Shown here: positions 47,832 to 56,348 of the stretch, one piece after another | Layout of the letters: every line of letters starts with the position of its first letter | Numbering within the stretch: position 1 is the first letter of the stretch | Notes under the pieces: generated by a model | What the model was told of the DNA's origin: nothing | The model's input: the letters and a program-made list of their open reading frames with translations, nothing else | The model's database searches: none | Made by a program: the position numbers and the translations under genes | From: Geodermatophilus telluris | GTDB taxonomy: Bacteria > Actinomycetota > Actinomycetes > Mycobacteriales > Geodermatophilaceae | Direction: 5' to 3' | DNA: 64,000 bases | Assembly (NCBI RefSeq): GCF_900102745.1 | Contig: NZ_FMZF01000001.1 | Location: 434,001-498,000 of the forward strand

Positions 47832-49151
47832 TCAGCCGCCCTCGGGATCGGCGGCGGCCGGCTCCGGGTCGGGCGCCCGGGTGACCGAGAGGCGGGCGAT
47901 CCGCCGTCCGTCGAGCTCCTGCACCGTGAGCGTGCGGCCCTCGGCCTCCACCGCGTCCCCGACGTCGGGCAGCCGGCCCAGCTCGGCGAGCACGTACCCG
48001 GCGACGGTCTCGTAGGGCCCCTCCGGCAGCCGCACGCCGGTGACCTCGGCGAAGTCGTCGAGGTTGAGCAGCCCGTCGACCTCGTGCGGCCCGCCGGGCT
48101 CCTCCTCACCCTCGGGGACGACCTCCGCGTCGTACTCGTCGTAGATCTCCCCGATGACCTCCTCGATGAGGTCCTCGAGGGTGACGATGCCGTCGGTGCC
48201 GCCGTACTCGTCGACCACGACCGCCAGGTGGTGGTTCTCCCGGCGCATCTCCGAGAGCGCGGTGAGCACGCCCGCGGTGCCGGGGAGCCGCTTGACCTCG
48301 CGGGCCAGGTCGCCGACCGTCGCCGCGCGGCCGGCCGGGTGGCCGGGCAGCAGCAGGTCGCGCACGTGCACGAAGCCGACGACGTCGTCCTGGTCGCGGC
48401 CGGTGACCGGGTAGCGCGACCGGCCCGACTCCGCGACCTGCCGCGCCGCGCGGCTGACCGTCGTCGACGCCTCGAGGAACTCGACCTCGGTGCGCGGGGT
48501 CATCACCTCCCGGACCTCGCGGTCGCCGGCGCGGAAGACCTCGTCGATGAGCCGGCGCTCGTCGGTGGTCAGCGACTCGTGCGCCGCGACCAGGTCGCGC
48601 AGCTCCTCCTGGCTGATCGCCTCGCCGCTGGCCTTCGGGTCGCCGCCGAGCAGGCGCACCAGCACGTTCGTCGACGCCGACAGCAGCCAGATGACCGGGC
48701 GGGAGAGCCGCGCGACGGTGTTCAGCGGGCGCGCCACGAGCAGCGAGAAGCCCTCGGCGCGCTGCAGCGCCAGCCGCTTGGGGGTCAGCTCGCCGACCAC
48801 CAGCGACAGGTAGCTGATCGCGACGGTGACCAGGACGAAGGCCAGGGTGCCGGCCAGGCCCTCCTGCAGGCCCCGCTCGACCAGCCAGTCGGCGAACGGC
48901 TGGGACAGGGTGCTGGCACCGAAGGCCGCGGAGAAGAACCCGGCCAGCGTGACCCCCACCTGGACCGCGGACAGGAAGCGGTTGGGGTCGCTGAGCAGGC
49001 GCTGCACGGCCCGGCCCCGGCGGCCCCGCTCGGCCAGCGTCCGGACCTGCGACTCGCGCAGCGAGACCAGGGCGATCTCCGCGCCGGCGAAGAACCCGCC
49101 GACCAGGACGAAGACGACGACCATGACGGTGTCGAGCCAGACGTCGCTCAC
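47832..49151 (-). CDS. CNNM/CorC hemolysin-family membrane protein
   Basis: 439 residues. A DUF21 transmembrane domain with FFAGAEIALVSLRESQVR and VVGELTPKRLALQ is followed by two CBS modules (EVMTPRTEVEFLEAS; RRENHHLAVVVDEYGGTDG) and a C-terminal CorC_HlyC domain with VAGYVLAELGRLP. Family knowledge: Mg2+/Co2+ efflux or homeostasis with ATP-sensing CBS domains. GTG 49151 has GAGGAG about 10 nt upstream; a longer ATG-start reading adds a Pro/Arg-rich leader and is not preferred. Confidence 0.9.
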   Translation of the reverse strand: MSDVWLDTVMVVVFVLVGGFFAGAEIALVSLRESQVRTLAERGRRGRAVQRLLSDPNRFLSAVQVGVTLAGFFSAAFGASTLSQPFADWLVERGLQEGLAGTLAFVLVTVAISYLSLVVGELTPKRLALQRAEGFSLLVARPLNTVARLSRPVIWLLSASTNVLVRLLGGDPKASGEAISQEELRDLVAAHESLTTDERRLIDEVFRAGDREVREVMTPRTEVEFLEASTTVSRAARQVAESGRSRYPVTGRDQDDVVGFVHVRDLLLPGHPAGRAATVGDLAREVKRLPGTAGVLTALSEMRRENHHLAVVVDEYGGTDGIVTLEDLIEEVIGEIYDEYDAEVVPEGEEEPGGPHEVDGLLNLDDFAEVTGVRLPEGPYETVAGYVLAELGRLPDVGDAVEAEGRTLTVQELDGRRIARLSVTRAPDPEPAAADPEGG

Positions 49152-49295
49152 CGGCGGCGTGCTCCTCGGTGCTCGGGGACGGCGCCTGGGGTCGACGCCG
49201 GTGTCCATGCTGCCGGGGCCGGTCCGGCGTGCCCACACCGGCGCCTGCGGAGGGGGTTCGGAACGCGACCCTGGCGATCACGGTTCGGCTACGGC

Positions 49296-49325
49296 TAGTC
49301 TCCACGAAGTCACACAAGGTGACTT
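49296..49325 (+). promoter_or_regulatory. -10 TAGTCT followed by a GTNAC repeat/palindrome (MtrA-like site)
   Basis: TAGTCT at 49296-49301 is followed at 49307-49325 by AAGTCAC-ACAAG-GTGACTT, a perfect 7-bp inverted repeat that also reads as GTCAC and GTGAC in direct orientation 10 bp apart. GTNAC direct repeats are the described recognition pattern of the actinobacterial cell-wall regulator MtrA. It would cover the transcription start about 45 nt before GTG 49353. Confidence 0.5.
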
Positions 49326-49352
49326 GTCGACACCCGTGAGGACTTCCCCCTC

Positions 49353-50444
49353 GTGCGCCACCGCTCCGTCTCCCCGCCGCCGCCCCGCCGCGCCGGCCGT
49401 CGCGCCGCCCGCCCGACCCCGCTGCGGCGCTCCCGCGGCCGCGGCCTCTGGCGACTGCTGCTGGTCGTCCTGGTCGTCGCCGGGGTCGTCCTGCTCGTCC
49501 CGCTGCTGGCCGCCGGCCGGGGCGGGCTGACCGCGGCCGAGTCGGCGGCGACCTCGGCCGGGGTGCCCACCGCGGACGAGCCGCTGACCGGCGTGGTCGA
49601 GCTGGGCGTCGACGGGGAGACGACCGCGCCGGAGAGCACCACCCCGGGGACCACCGCGCCGGGGACCACCACCCCGGGGACCACGGCGCCGGGGACCACC
49701 GCGCCCGAGGCCTCAGCACCGGGGGCCCCCGCGGCGGGGACGACCGCGCCGGGCACCGCCGCGGCAGACGCCACCGCGCCGGACACCACGGCACCGGACA
49801 CCACCGCCCCGGCGACGACCCCGGGGTCGTCACCGGCGGGGTCCGCGCCGGCCGCCTCCCCCGCGGGATCGCCGTCCGCGGGGTCGCCGTCAGCCGCCGG
49901 CGCGCCGTCCGGTGGGACCCCGTCCCAGCCGGCCGCGGGCGGCACGGCGGCGTCGACCCCGTCGAGCGGCTCCGCGGCGCCGGCAGGCGGCTCCACCGCG
50001 GCGCCGGGCACCTCGAGCGCGCCCTCCGCGCCGGGCGGTGCGGTGGCGCAGGCGGCCGTCCCGGCGGGGTCGGCCACGGAGGCCGCGGTGCTGACGCTGG
50101 TCAACCGTGAGCGTGCCGCCGCCGGGTGCGCCCCCGTGGTGGCCGACGCGGCGCTGGCCGCCGTCGCCCGGGCGCACAGCGCCGACATGCGCGACCGCGG
50201 CTACTTCTCGCACGACACCCCCGAGGGCCTCGACCCCTTCGACCGGGCCCGCGCCGCCGGGGTGACCTACGCGCGGGCGGAGAACATCGCCCAGGGGCAG
50301 AGCGACGCGGCCGCGGTGATGGCGGCGTGGATGGGGAGCGCCGGGCACCGCGCCAACATCGTGAACTGCTCGCTGACGAAGCTGGGCGTGGGCGTCGCCG
50401 AGGGCTCCCGCGGCCCCTGGTGGACCAAGCTCTTCGGCGCCTGA
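49353..50444 (+). CDS. Membrane-anchored CAP-domain (SCP/PR-1-like) protein
   Basis: 363 residues. An Arg-rich cytoplasmic start and one hydrophobic helix (about 33-53) anchor it. A 170-residue Thr/Ala/Pro/Ser/Gly linker with repeated TTPGTTAPG units follows, spanning the wall. The C-terminal CAP domain has LVNRERAAAGCAPV, ARAHSADMRDRGYFSHDTP, AENIAQG and SAGHRANIVNC. CAP proteins are secreted with roles in wall or environment interaction; YkwD-like forms occur near cell-wall genes. The linker DNA is repetitive. GTG 49353 is preceded by GAGG 11 nt upstream. Confidence 0.88.
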   Translation: MRHRSVSPPPPRRAGRRAARPTPLRRSRGRGLWRLLLVVLVVAGVVLLVPLLAAGRGGLTAAESAATSAGVPTADEPLTGVVELGVDGETTAPESTTPGTTAPGTTTPGTTAPGTTAPEASAPGAPAAGTTAPGTAAADATAPDTTAPDTTAPATTPGSSPAGSAPAASPAGSPSAGSPSAAGAPSGGTPSQPAAGGTAASTPSSGSAAPAGGSTAAPGTSSAPSAPGGAVAQAAVPAGSATEAAVLTLVNRERAAAGCAPVVADAALAAVARAHSADMRDRGYFSHDTPEGLDPFDRARAAGVTYARAENIAQGQSDAAAVMAAWMGSAGHRANIVNCSLTKLGVGVAEGSRGPWWTKLFGA

Positions 50445-50448
50445 GGCC

Positions 50449-51331
50449 TCACCGCGCGAGCGCCCGGGTGACGCGGGCGACCACGGCCTCCGGGTCGCGC
50501 CAGGTCGGCAGCGGTCACGAAGACCACCCGCCACCCGGCTGCCGTGAGTCCGTTGAGCCGCCGCCGGTCCCGTCCCAGCTGACCGGGCGCCCCGTGCCAG
50601 GCGCCGTCGTACTCCACCGCCAGGCGGTGTCCCGGCCGAGCGAAGTCGACCCGCGCCACGAACTCCCCGACGCTGCGCACCTCGTACTGGGCCACGGGGA
50701 GCGGCAACCCCGACCGGTGCAGCAGCAGCCGCAGTCGCGTCTCCGGCGGGGACTCCGCGAGCCCGTCCGCGAGCGCCGCCGCCCGGCGGGCGTGGGCGCT
50801 GCCTCGGCGTCTGGGCAGCGCGTCGACCGCGGACCGCACCGCGGCGAGGCCGACCACCCGCGCCCACACCAGGCGGTCGAGCAGCACGACGGCCTCGTCC
50901 GTCCCGTCACGCCGGACCAGGTCCACGGCCGTGCGCACGCGACCGGTCCAGCGCAGCCAGGGGCCGTCCCGCACGACGTCGCCGTCCAGCGGAGCGCTGC
51001 GGACGACGACGCCGGGACCGGGGGTCCAGCGCACGCCCGGAGGGACGACGACCTCCACCGGGTCCTCCGCCCTGGCCAGGGCGGCCGCGCCCCACAGCGC
51101 GGCCGCCGTGAGTCCACCCAGCGCGGCCGGCCGCGGCATCACCAGGCTCACGCCCCTCGCCAGGAGCCGGTGGTCGACGGGGGACGCGGCGTCGGCGTAG
51201 ACGTCCTGACGCAACCGGCGCCAGGCGCTGCTGCGCAACTGGTCGCGGGTGAGGAGGCCGGCGCCCACGGCCCAGGTGCCGCGGGGGACCCGCCCGTGCA
51301 GAGGCGGCGGTCGGTGGGGAGGGACGGGCAC
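50449..51331 (-). pseudogene. DUF559-type endonuclease-fold protein, frameshifted near the 3' end
   Basis: From GTG 51331 the frame gives an N-terminal AbiEi-like segment (GLLTRDQLRSSAWRRLRQDVY) and a C-terminal Vsr-like domain with VARVDFARPGHRLAVEYDG-AWH and GWRVVFVTAADL. The frame then leaves the family pattern (ARPGGRGRPRHP) and would run antisense through the end of the CAP gene to 50267. One base shifted, the same DNA reads WRDPEAVVARVTRALAR and stops at 50449-50451, exactly what DUF559 proteins end with and 4 nt from the CAP stop. A one-base shift around 50485-50505 is therefore likely, either a real mutation or a sequencing error. If real, only about 20 residues are altered. Confidence 0.7.
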
Positions 51332-51382
51332 CGAGGGAGCCTGCCGGTCGCCGGCCGACCGCCGCTCCCGCCGTCCACAGGC

Positions 51383-51445
51383 CTGATCACCTCGGGTCGG
51401 GAGGGCCCTCAGAGCGCGCGAGGGCCCGCTGGACCCGACGTGATC
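51383..51445. repeat. Long imperfect palindrome (27-bp arms)
   Basis: Arms 51383-51409 and 51419-51445 match at 23 of 27 positions around a 9-nt loop; the outermost TGATCAC/GTGATCA are perfect. It lies alone between the DUF559 gene start and the icd terminator. It could be a dispersed intergenic palindrome, or a terminator read from icd. Confidence 0.7.
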
Positions 51446-51464
51446 ACCCTCCCGGGACGCAGCA

Positions 51465-51494
51465 CGGCCCCCTCACCCGGGGGCGAGGGGGCCG
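51465..51494 (-). terminator. Hairpin after icd
   Basis: Perfect 10-bp stem (51465-51474 with 51485-51494) with a 10-nt loop, 39 nt after the icd stop. Confidence 0.65.
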
Positions 51495-51504
51495 CGAGAC
51501 CGCT

Positions 51505-51543
51505 GCGTCAGGCCATCGCGTCAGGCCATCGCGTCAGGCCATG
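51505..51543 (-). repeat. 13-bp tandem triplication across the icd stop codon
   Basis: Three head-to-tail copies of a 13-bp unit (51505-51517, 51518-51530, 51531-51543; the last differs at its final base). On the coding strand each copy contains ATGGCCTGA. Because 13 is not a multiple of three, the three TGA triplets fall in three different frames, giving a stop in every frame within 29 nt. Confidence 0.85.
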
Positions 51544-52757
51544 GCCTTCTGCAGGTTGGTGTCGATGGCCGCCAGGAAGTCCTGGGTGGTCAGCCACGGC
51601 TGGTCCTTGCTGATCAGCAGCGCGAGGTCCTTGGTCATCTGGCCGCCCTCGACGGTGTCGATGCAGACCTTCTCCAGGGTCTCGGCGAACCGGGTGACCT
51701 CGGGGGTCCCGTCGAGCTTGCCGCGGTGGGCCAGGCCCCGGGTCCAGGCGAAGATCGACGCGATCGGGTTGGTCGAGGTCTCCTTGCCCTGCTGGTGCTG
51801 CCGGTAGTGGCGGGTCACCGTGCCGTGGGCGGCCTCGGCCTCGACCGTGCGGCCGTCGGGCGACATGAGCACCGAGGTCATCAGGCCGAGCGAGCCGAAG
51901 CCCTGCGCCACGGTGTCGGACTGGACGTCGCCGTCGTAGTTCTTGCACGCCCAGACGTAGCCGCCCTCCCACTTCAGGGACGCCGCGACCATGTCGTCGA
52001 TCAGCCGGTGCTCGTAGGTGATGCCGGCGGAGTCGAACTTGTCCTTGAACTCGGCCTCGAAGACCTCCTGGAACAGGTCCTTGAACCGGCCGTCGTAGGC
52101 CTTGAGGATCGTGTTCTTGGTCGACAGGTACACCGGGTACTGCCGGTTGAGCCCGTAGTTCATCGAGGCGCGGGCGAAGTCGCGGATCGAGTCGTCGAGG
52201 TTGTACATCGCCATCGCGACACCGCCGCCGGGCGACTGGAAGACCTCGTGCTCGATCGGCGCCGAGCCGTCCGCGGGCTGGAAGCTGATCGTCAGCGTGC
52301 CCTCGCCGGGGAACTTGAAGTCGGTGGCGCGGTACTGGTCGCCGAAGGCGTGACGGCCGACGACGATCGGCTTGGTCCACCCGGGCACCAGCCGCGGCAC
52401 GTTCTGCATGATGATCGGCTCGCGGAAGATGACGCCGCCGAGGATGTTGCGGATCGTCCCGTTCGGGGAGCGCCACATCTTCTTCAGGCCGAACTCCTCG
52501 ACCCGCGCCTCGTCCGGGGTGATGGTGGCGCACTTGACGCCCACGCCGTGCTTCTTGATGGCGTTGGCGGAGTCGACGGTGACCTGGTCGTCGGTGGCGT
52601 CGCGGTGCTCGATGCCCAGGTCGTAGTACTCCAGGTCCACGTCGAGGTAGGGCAGGATCAGCTGGTCCTTGATGAACTGCCAGATGATCCGGGTCATCTC
52701 GTCGCCGTCGAGCTCGACGACGGTGCCCTCGACCTTGATCTTGCTCACGTCAGGCAT
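51534..52757 (-). CDS. icd: NADP-dependent isocitrate dehydrogenase (dimeric type)
   Basis: 407 residues. [12 protein letters not shown] near the start, [47 protein letters not shown] and [11 protein letters not shown] (NADP site) mark the eukaryote-like homodimeric Icd. Reaction: isocitrate to 2-oxoglutarate plus CO2 and NADPH. GAGAGGGA abuts ATG 52757. It follows mdh on the same strand with a hairpin between, so the two TCA genes are adjacent but probably separately tuned. The C-terminus is the first copy of the 13-bp repeat. Confidence 0.97.
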   Translation of the reverse strand: MPDVSKIKVEGTVVELDGDEMTRIIWQFIKDQLILPYLDVDLEYYDLGIEHRDATDDQVTVDSANAIKKHGVGVKCATITPDEARVEEFGLKKMWRSPNGTIRNILGGVIFREPIIMQNVPRLVPGWTKPIVVGRHAFGDQYRATDFKFPGEGTLTISFQPADGSAPIEHEVFQSPGGGVAMAMYNLDDSIRDFARASMNYGLNRQYPVYLSTKNTILKAYDGRFKDLFQEVFEAEFKDKFDSAGITYEHRLIDDMVAASLKWEGGYVWACKNYDGDVQSDTVAQGFGSLGLMTSVLMSPDGRTVEAEAAHGTVTRHYRQHQQGKETSTNPIASIFAWTRGLAHRGKLDGTPEVTRFAETLEKVCIDTVEGGQMTKDLALLISKDQPWLTTQDFLAAIDTNLQKAMA

Positions 52758-52773
52758 TCCCTCTCTACAGCTC

Positions 52774-52792
52774 CGGCCCGTCGGGCCGGAAG
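52774..52792 (-). terminator. Short hairpin between mdh and icd
   Basis: TCCGGCCC and GGGCCGGA pair perfectly around GTC, 18 nt after the mdh stop and 16 nt before the icd ATG. It may weaken read-through. Confidence 0.5.
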
Positions 52793-52810
52793 TCGGTCAC
52801 CGGCCGGCCG

Positions 52811-53764
52811 TCACAGGTCGGCCACGTCGGCCTGCTTGGCGCGCACCGCCTCGGCCGCCTCGCGCAGCCCGGCCAGCTCGCTCTCGGACAGGTCCCCCTC
52901 GACCACCCGGCGCACACCCTCGCGCCCGATCTCGGCCTCCACGCCGAGGTAGACGCCGGAGATCCCGTACTCGCCGTCGACCCACGCGCACACGGGCATG
53001 ACGGCGCCGGAGTCCTCGATGACGGCGCGGGCCATGCGGGCCGCGGCCGCCGACGGCGCGTAGTACGCCGACCCGGTCTTGAGCAGCGCGACGACCTCGG
53101 CGCCGCCGTTGCGGGTGCGGTCGACGAGGTGCTCGACGCGGTCGGCGGCGAGCACGTCGGCCAGCGGCTTGCCGTCGACGGTGCAGCGCGAGGGCACCGG
53201 CACCATCGTGTCGCCGTGCGAGCCGAGGGTCAGGGTGCGCACCGAGGACACCGGGACGCCGAGCTCCTCGGCGACGTTGTTGGTGAACCGGGCGGTGTCG
53301 AGCATCCCGGCCTGGCCCATGACCCGGTTCTTCGGGAACCCGGTGGCCAGCTGCGCCAGGGCGGTCATCTCGTCCAGGGGGTTGGACACCACGATGACGA
53401 CGGCGTCCGGCGAGGTCTGCGCGACGTTCTCGGCGACCTGGCGGACGATCTTCGCGTTGGTCTCGATGAGGTCCATGCGGCTCATGCCGGGCTTGCGGGG
53501 CAGGCCGGCCGTGATCACCACGACGTCGGACCCCTCGGTGCCCTCGTAGGAACCGCCGCCGACCCCGACGACGCGCGTCTCGAAGCCCTCGATGGGGCGG
53601 GACTGGTTCATGTCGAGGGCCAGGCCCTCGGGCTTGCCCTCGACGATGTCGGTGAGCACGACGGTCTCGAAGACGTCGTACTCGGCGAGTCGCAGGGCGG
53701 TGGTGGAGCCGTAGAAGCCGGCACCGACGACGGTGACCTTGCCGTTCCTGGGCTGCTCTGCCAT
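52811..53764 (-). CDS. mdh: Malate dehydrogenase (lactate dehydrogenase-like type)
   Basis: 317 residues. VVGAGFYGSTTALRL is the NAD motif, GLPRKPGMSRMDL the substrate Arg loop, VVSNPLDEMT follows, and LTLGSHGDTMVPV carries the catalytic His. The LDH-like length and MSR in the substrate loop fit the MDH branch. Reaction: malate plus NAD to oxaloacetate. ATG 53764 is preferred over TTG 53773 because a TAGGTT hexamer ends 7 nt before it; the TTG would lie inside the hexamer. Confidence 0.93.
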   Translation of the reverse strand: MAEQPRNGKVTVVGAGFYGSTTALRLAEYDVFETVVLTDIVEGKPEGLALDMNQSRPIEGFETRVVGVGGGSYEGTEGSDVVVITAGLPRKPGMSRMDLIETNAKIVRQVAENVAQTSPDAVVIVVSNPLDEMTALAQLATGFPKNRVMGQAGMLDTARFTNNVAEELGVPVSSVRTLTLGSHGDTMVPVPSRCTVDGKPLADVLAADRVEHLVDRTRNGGAEVVALLKTGSAYYAPSAAAARMARAVIEDSGAVMPVCAWVDGEYGISGVYLGVEAEIGREGVRRVVEGDLSESELAGLREAAEAVRAKQADVADL

Positions 53765-53771
53765 GGGCGTC

Positions 53772-53777
53772 AACCTA
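53772..53777 (-). promoter_or_regulatory. -10 hexamer TAGGTT, leaderless promoter of mdh
   Basis: On the minus strand the hexamer is followed by 7 nt and ATG 53764, and decides the start codon. Confidence 0.6.
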
Positions 53778-53817
53778 GCCCCGCGGGCCGGGCGGCGCGC
53801 TCCGCGGTCGGTCGCAC

Positions 53818-54117
53818 TCAGCTGTCCCGCACCGTGAGGGTCAGCGCCGTCAGCAGGACGCCGGTCCCCGCCATGAGGACGACGTCGACCGGCCGGCTGC
53901 GGACGGCGAGGAAGCCGACCCGGCGCAGCGGCAGGACCAGCCGCAGGCCCGCGGCCCCGACCAGCGCCAGCCCGACGACGAGCAGCCCGCGCCGCCAGTG
54001 CTCCAGCGCGACCATCGCCAGCCCCACCGCGACCGCCACCAGCACCGCGAGCAGCGGCAGCTGGCGCAGCAGGCCGGCCAGGAACGGCCGGCGCGTGTAG
54101 AGCGGCGGGCGGCTCAC
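53818..54117 (-). CDS. DUF3017 small membrane protein
   Basis: 99 residues with three hydrophobic helices. A short basic start ([15 protein letters not shown]) is followed by [20 protein letters not shown], a segment I associate with DUF3017 proteins, which sit next to folD in actinobacteria (Rv3355c-Rv3356c). GTG 54117 overlaps the folD stop by 4 nt. Function unknown. Confidence 0.8.
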   Translation of the reverse strand: MSRPPLYTRRPFLAGLLRQLPLLAVLVAVAVGLAMVALEHWRRGLLVVGLALVGAAGLRLVLPLRRVGFLAVRSRPVDVVLMAGTGVLLTALTLTVRDS

Positions 54118-54983
54118 GCCGACAGCGCCTCGATGCCGGCGACCCGCTCGGCGGCCAGGACGACGTTCTGCAGCAGCATCGCCCGGGTCATCGGCCCGAC
54201 GCCGCCCGGGTTGGGCGCCACGAAACCGGCCACCTCGCGGACGTCCGCCGCGACGTCGCCGGCGATCCTCCCGTCCACCCGGCTCACGCCGACGTCGAGC
54301 ACCGCGGCACCGGGCTTGACCACGTCGGCGCTCACCAGCCCCGGCACGCCGGCCGCGGCGACGACGACGTCGGCGGTGCGCAGGTGCGCGCCCAGGTCGC
54401 GGGTGCCCGTGTGGCACAGCGTCACCGTCGCGTTCTCGGTGCGGCGGGTGAGCAGCAGGCCCAGCGGGCGGCCCACGGTGATGCCGCGGCCGACGACGAC
54501 GACCTCCGCGCCGGCGACCGGGACGCCGAAGCGCCGCAGCAGCTCCACGATGCCGACCGGGGTGCACGGCAGCGGCCCGTCGACGCCGAGGACGAGCCGG
54601 CCGAGGTTGACCGGGTGCAGGCCGTCGGCGTCCTTGGCCGGGTCCATCGCCTCGAGGACGGCGTACTCGTCGACCTGCCGCGGTAGGGGGAGCTGGACGA
54701 TGTAGCCGGTGCACGCCGGGTCGGCGTTGAGCTCGGCGACGACCTCGAGGACGTCGGCCTGCGTGGCCGTCGCCAGCAGCTCCCGCTGGATGCTGGCGAT
54801 GCCGACCTGGGCGCAGTCGGAGTGCTTGGCGTCGACGTACCAGCGGCTGCCCGGGTCGTCGCCGACGAGCAGCGTGCCCAGGCCCGGGCGGTGGCCGGCC
54901 GCGGTCAGCGCGGCGACCCGTGAGGTCAGCTCCTGCCGGATGGTCGCAGCGGTCGCCTTGCCGTCGAGGATCGTCGCGGGCAC
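54114..54983 (-). CDS. folD: Methylenetetrahydrofolate dehydrogenase / cyclohydrolase
   Basis: 289 residues. The catalytic Lys lies in [14 protein letters not shown] near residue 53, YIVQLPLP near residue 95, [26 protein letters not shown] (NADP site) and [11 protein letters not shown] near the end. Reactions: methylene-THF to methenyl-THF to 10-formyl-THF in the cytosol, supplying the formyl donor needed by PurN and PurH encoded 3 kb away. GTG 54983 lacks a clear ribosome site. Confidence 0.95.
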   Translation of the reverse strand: MPATILDGKATAATIRQELTSRVAALTAAGHRPGLGTLLVGDDPGSRWYVDAKHSDCAQVGIASIQRELLATATQADVLEVVAELNADPACTGYIVQLPLPRQVDEYAVLEAMDPAKDADGLHPVNLGRLVLGVDGPLPCTPVGIVELLRRFGVPVAGAEVVVVGRGITVGRPLGLLLTRRTENATVTLCHTGTRDLGAHLRTADVVVAAAGVPGLVSADVVKPGAAVLDVGVSRVDGRIAGDVAADVREVAGFVAPNPGGVGPMTRAMLLQNVVLAAERVAGIEALSA

Positions 54984-55076
54984 CCGGACAGTGTGCCGGA
55001 GGCGTGCCCGGGGCGGCCCTGCCGGCCCTACCCTCGCAGCCGAGCCCCCGCACCGCCGGCCACGTCAGGAGAGCAG

Positions 55077-55712
55077 ATGACCGAGCGCGACCCGTCCACC
55101 CGCCAGGTCGGCGCCGGCGAGCAGGCCGACTGGCGGGAGCACACGACGCCGGGCCTGTCCCCGGTGGGTGGCGGGGCGTCCCCGGCGGGGACCGGCGGGC
55201 ACGGCTACCCCGGCACGGGCGAGAGCTACTACACGGCGCCGACCTACCCGACCGAGCCCGTCGCCGTCCGCGGGCCGGACTCGCTCGGCGGCCTGCTGTG
55301 CATCCTCGCCGGGATCGCCGCCGCGGTGAGCCTGGCGCTGAGCTGGCTGCGCGAGCCGGGCGACATCGGCTGGGACCTCCTCACCCGCGGCCTCGACGAG
55401 CTCGGCGGCGGCTTCGGGGAGGTGGTCGACTCCGGCTTCTGGCAGCCGCCGGCCGTCGTCCTCGGTGGCGGGGTGCTGCTCCTGCTGGGCCTGCTCATGT
55501 GGCTGCCGGCGCGCACGCACCGCGCCCTGGGCGTGCTGGCGCTGTTCGTCAGCCTCCTCGCCGTCGCCGCGGTGCTGGTGCCGCTGGCCTCGGAGGACTT
55601 CGACCCCGGCGCGTTCCGGCTGGGCTTCTGGTTCGCCTGCGCCGTCGGCGTCCTGGGCCTGCTCGGCGCGCTCAAGGCGATGCTCACCGGCCGGCGGTAC
55701 GCCCGGCGCTGA
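55077..55712 (+). CDS. Hypothetical four-helix membrane protein
   Basis: 211 residues. A Gly/Thr/Pro-rich cytoplasmic head of about 65 residues (with GHGYPGTGESYYTAPTYP) precedes four helices, LCILAGIAAAVSLALSWL, VVLGGGVLLLLGLLMWL, ALGVLALFVSLLAVAAVL and FWFACAVGVLGLLGAL. I do not recognise the family; the Tyr/Pro/Gly head plus four helices resembles the actinobacterial membrane proteins near divisome genes. CAGGAG lies 6 nt before ATG 55077. Divergent from folD and convergent with the pentapeptide gene. Confidence 0.75.
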   Translation: MTERDPSTRQVGAGEQADWREHTTPGLSPVGGGASPAGTGGHGYPGTGESYYTAPTYPTEPVAVRGPDSLGGLLCILAGIAAAVSLALSWLREPGDIGWDLLTRGLDELGGGFGEVVDSGFWQPPAVVLGGGVLLLLGLLMWLPARTHRALGVLALFVSLLAVAAVLVPLASEDFDPGAFRLGFWFACAVGVLGLLGALKAMLTGRRYARR

Positions 55713-55715
55713 GCC

Positions 55716-56348
55716 TCAGCCGTCGACGAGGGCGCCGTGGGCGAGGGCGACCTGGACGGCCTGGCCGACGTCGAGGCGGACGCCGGTGAGCTCCAGCGAC
55801 CGCCACGCCAGCGCCTCGGTGCTCGCGCCGCGCAGGTCGCTGCCCCGCAGCAGGGTGCCGCGCTGGACACGGGCGCGGTCGAGGTCGGCGCCGGTGAGGT
55901 CGCACTCGCGGAGGTCCGCGTCGGTCAGGTCGGCCTCGCGGAACCGCTGGCCGGACAGGTCGCTGCCGGAGAGGTCCACGCCGCGCAGCGACGTCCAGCT
56001 CCAGTCGGAGTCGGTGGTGGTCAGCGGCCGCAGCACCGCGCCCGGGAACTGCGAGCCGGTGAGCTTGCAGCCGTCCCACACCGCGTCGAAGAGGCGGGCC
56101 CGGTCGAAGCGGCAGGACAGGAAGGCGCTCCCGTGGTGCCGCGAGCCGCTCAGCCGCACGCCGGTGAGGACGCAGGAGTCGAACACGCAGCGCCGGGTGA
56201 CCAGCTCGGTGAGGTCGGCGTCGTCGAAGCGGCAGCGGGTGAAGGTGACGCGCTCGAGCTCGGCGCCCCACCAGTCGACCCGCGCGAGGTCGGCGCCCTC
56301 GAGCTCCTCCCCCGGCCCCGGCGGGCCGACGTGCGGCCGGCCCCTCAA
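55716..56348 (-). CDS. Pentapeptide-repeat protein
   Basis: 210 residues built from A(D/N)LxG-like units, e.g. [41 protein letters not shown], giving a right-handed quadrilateral helix. No membrane or catalytic motif. TTG 56348 overlaps the purH stop (TTGA), the only start that keeps the repeat in frame, so it is translated behind purH. Some family members protect DNA gyrase by mimicking DNA; here this is only a possibility. Confidence 0.85.
   Translation of the reverse strand: MRGRPHVGPPGPGEELEGADLARVDWWGAELERVTFTRCRFDDADLTELVTRRCVFDSCVLTGVRLSGSRHHGSAFLSCRFDRARLFDAVWDGCKLTGSQFPGAVLRPLTTTDSDWSWTSLRGVDLSGSDLSGQRFREADLTDADLRECDLTGADLDRARVQRGTLLRGSDLRGASTEALAWRSLELTGVRLDVGQAVQVALAHGALVDG

Noticed and set aside
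49621..50040. Thr/Ala/Pro repeat DNA in the CAP gene considered as a recombination or integration site
   Set aside because: Simple coding repeats of an extended wall-spanning linker; no flanking duplications or integrase.
50267..50448. C-terminal extension of the DUF559 frame antisense to the CAP gene
   Set aside because: Composition and position indicate frame loss; the shifted frame gives a family-like end and a stop at 50449.
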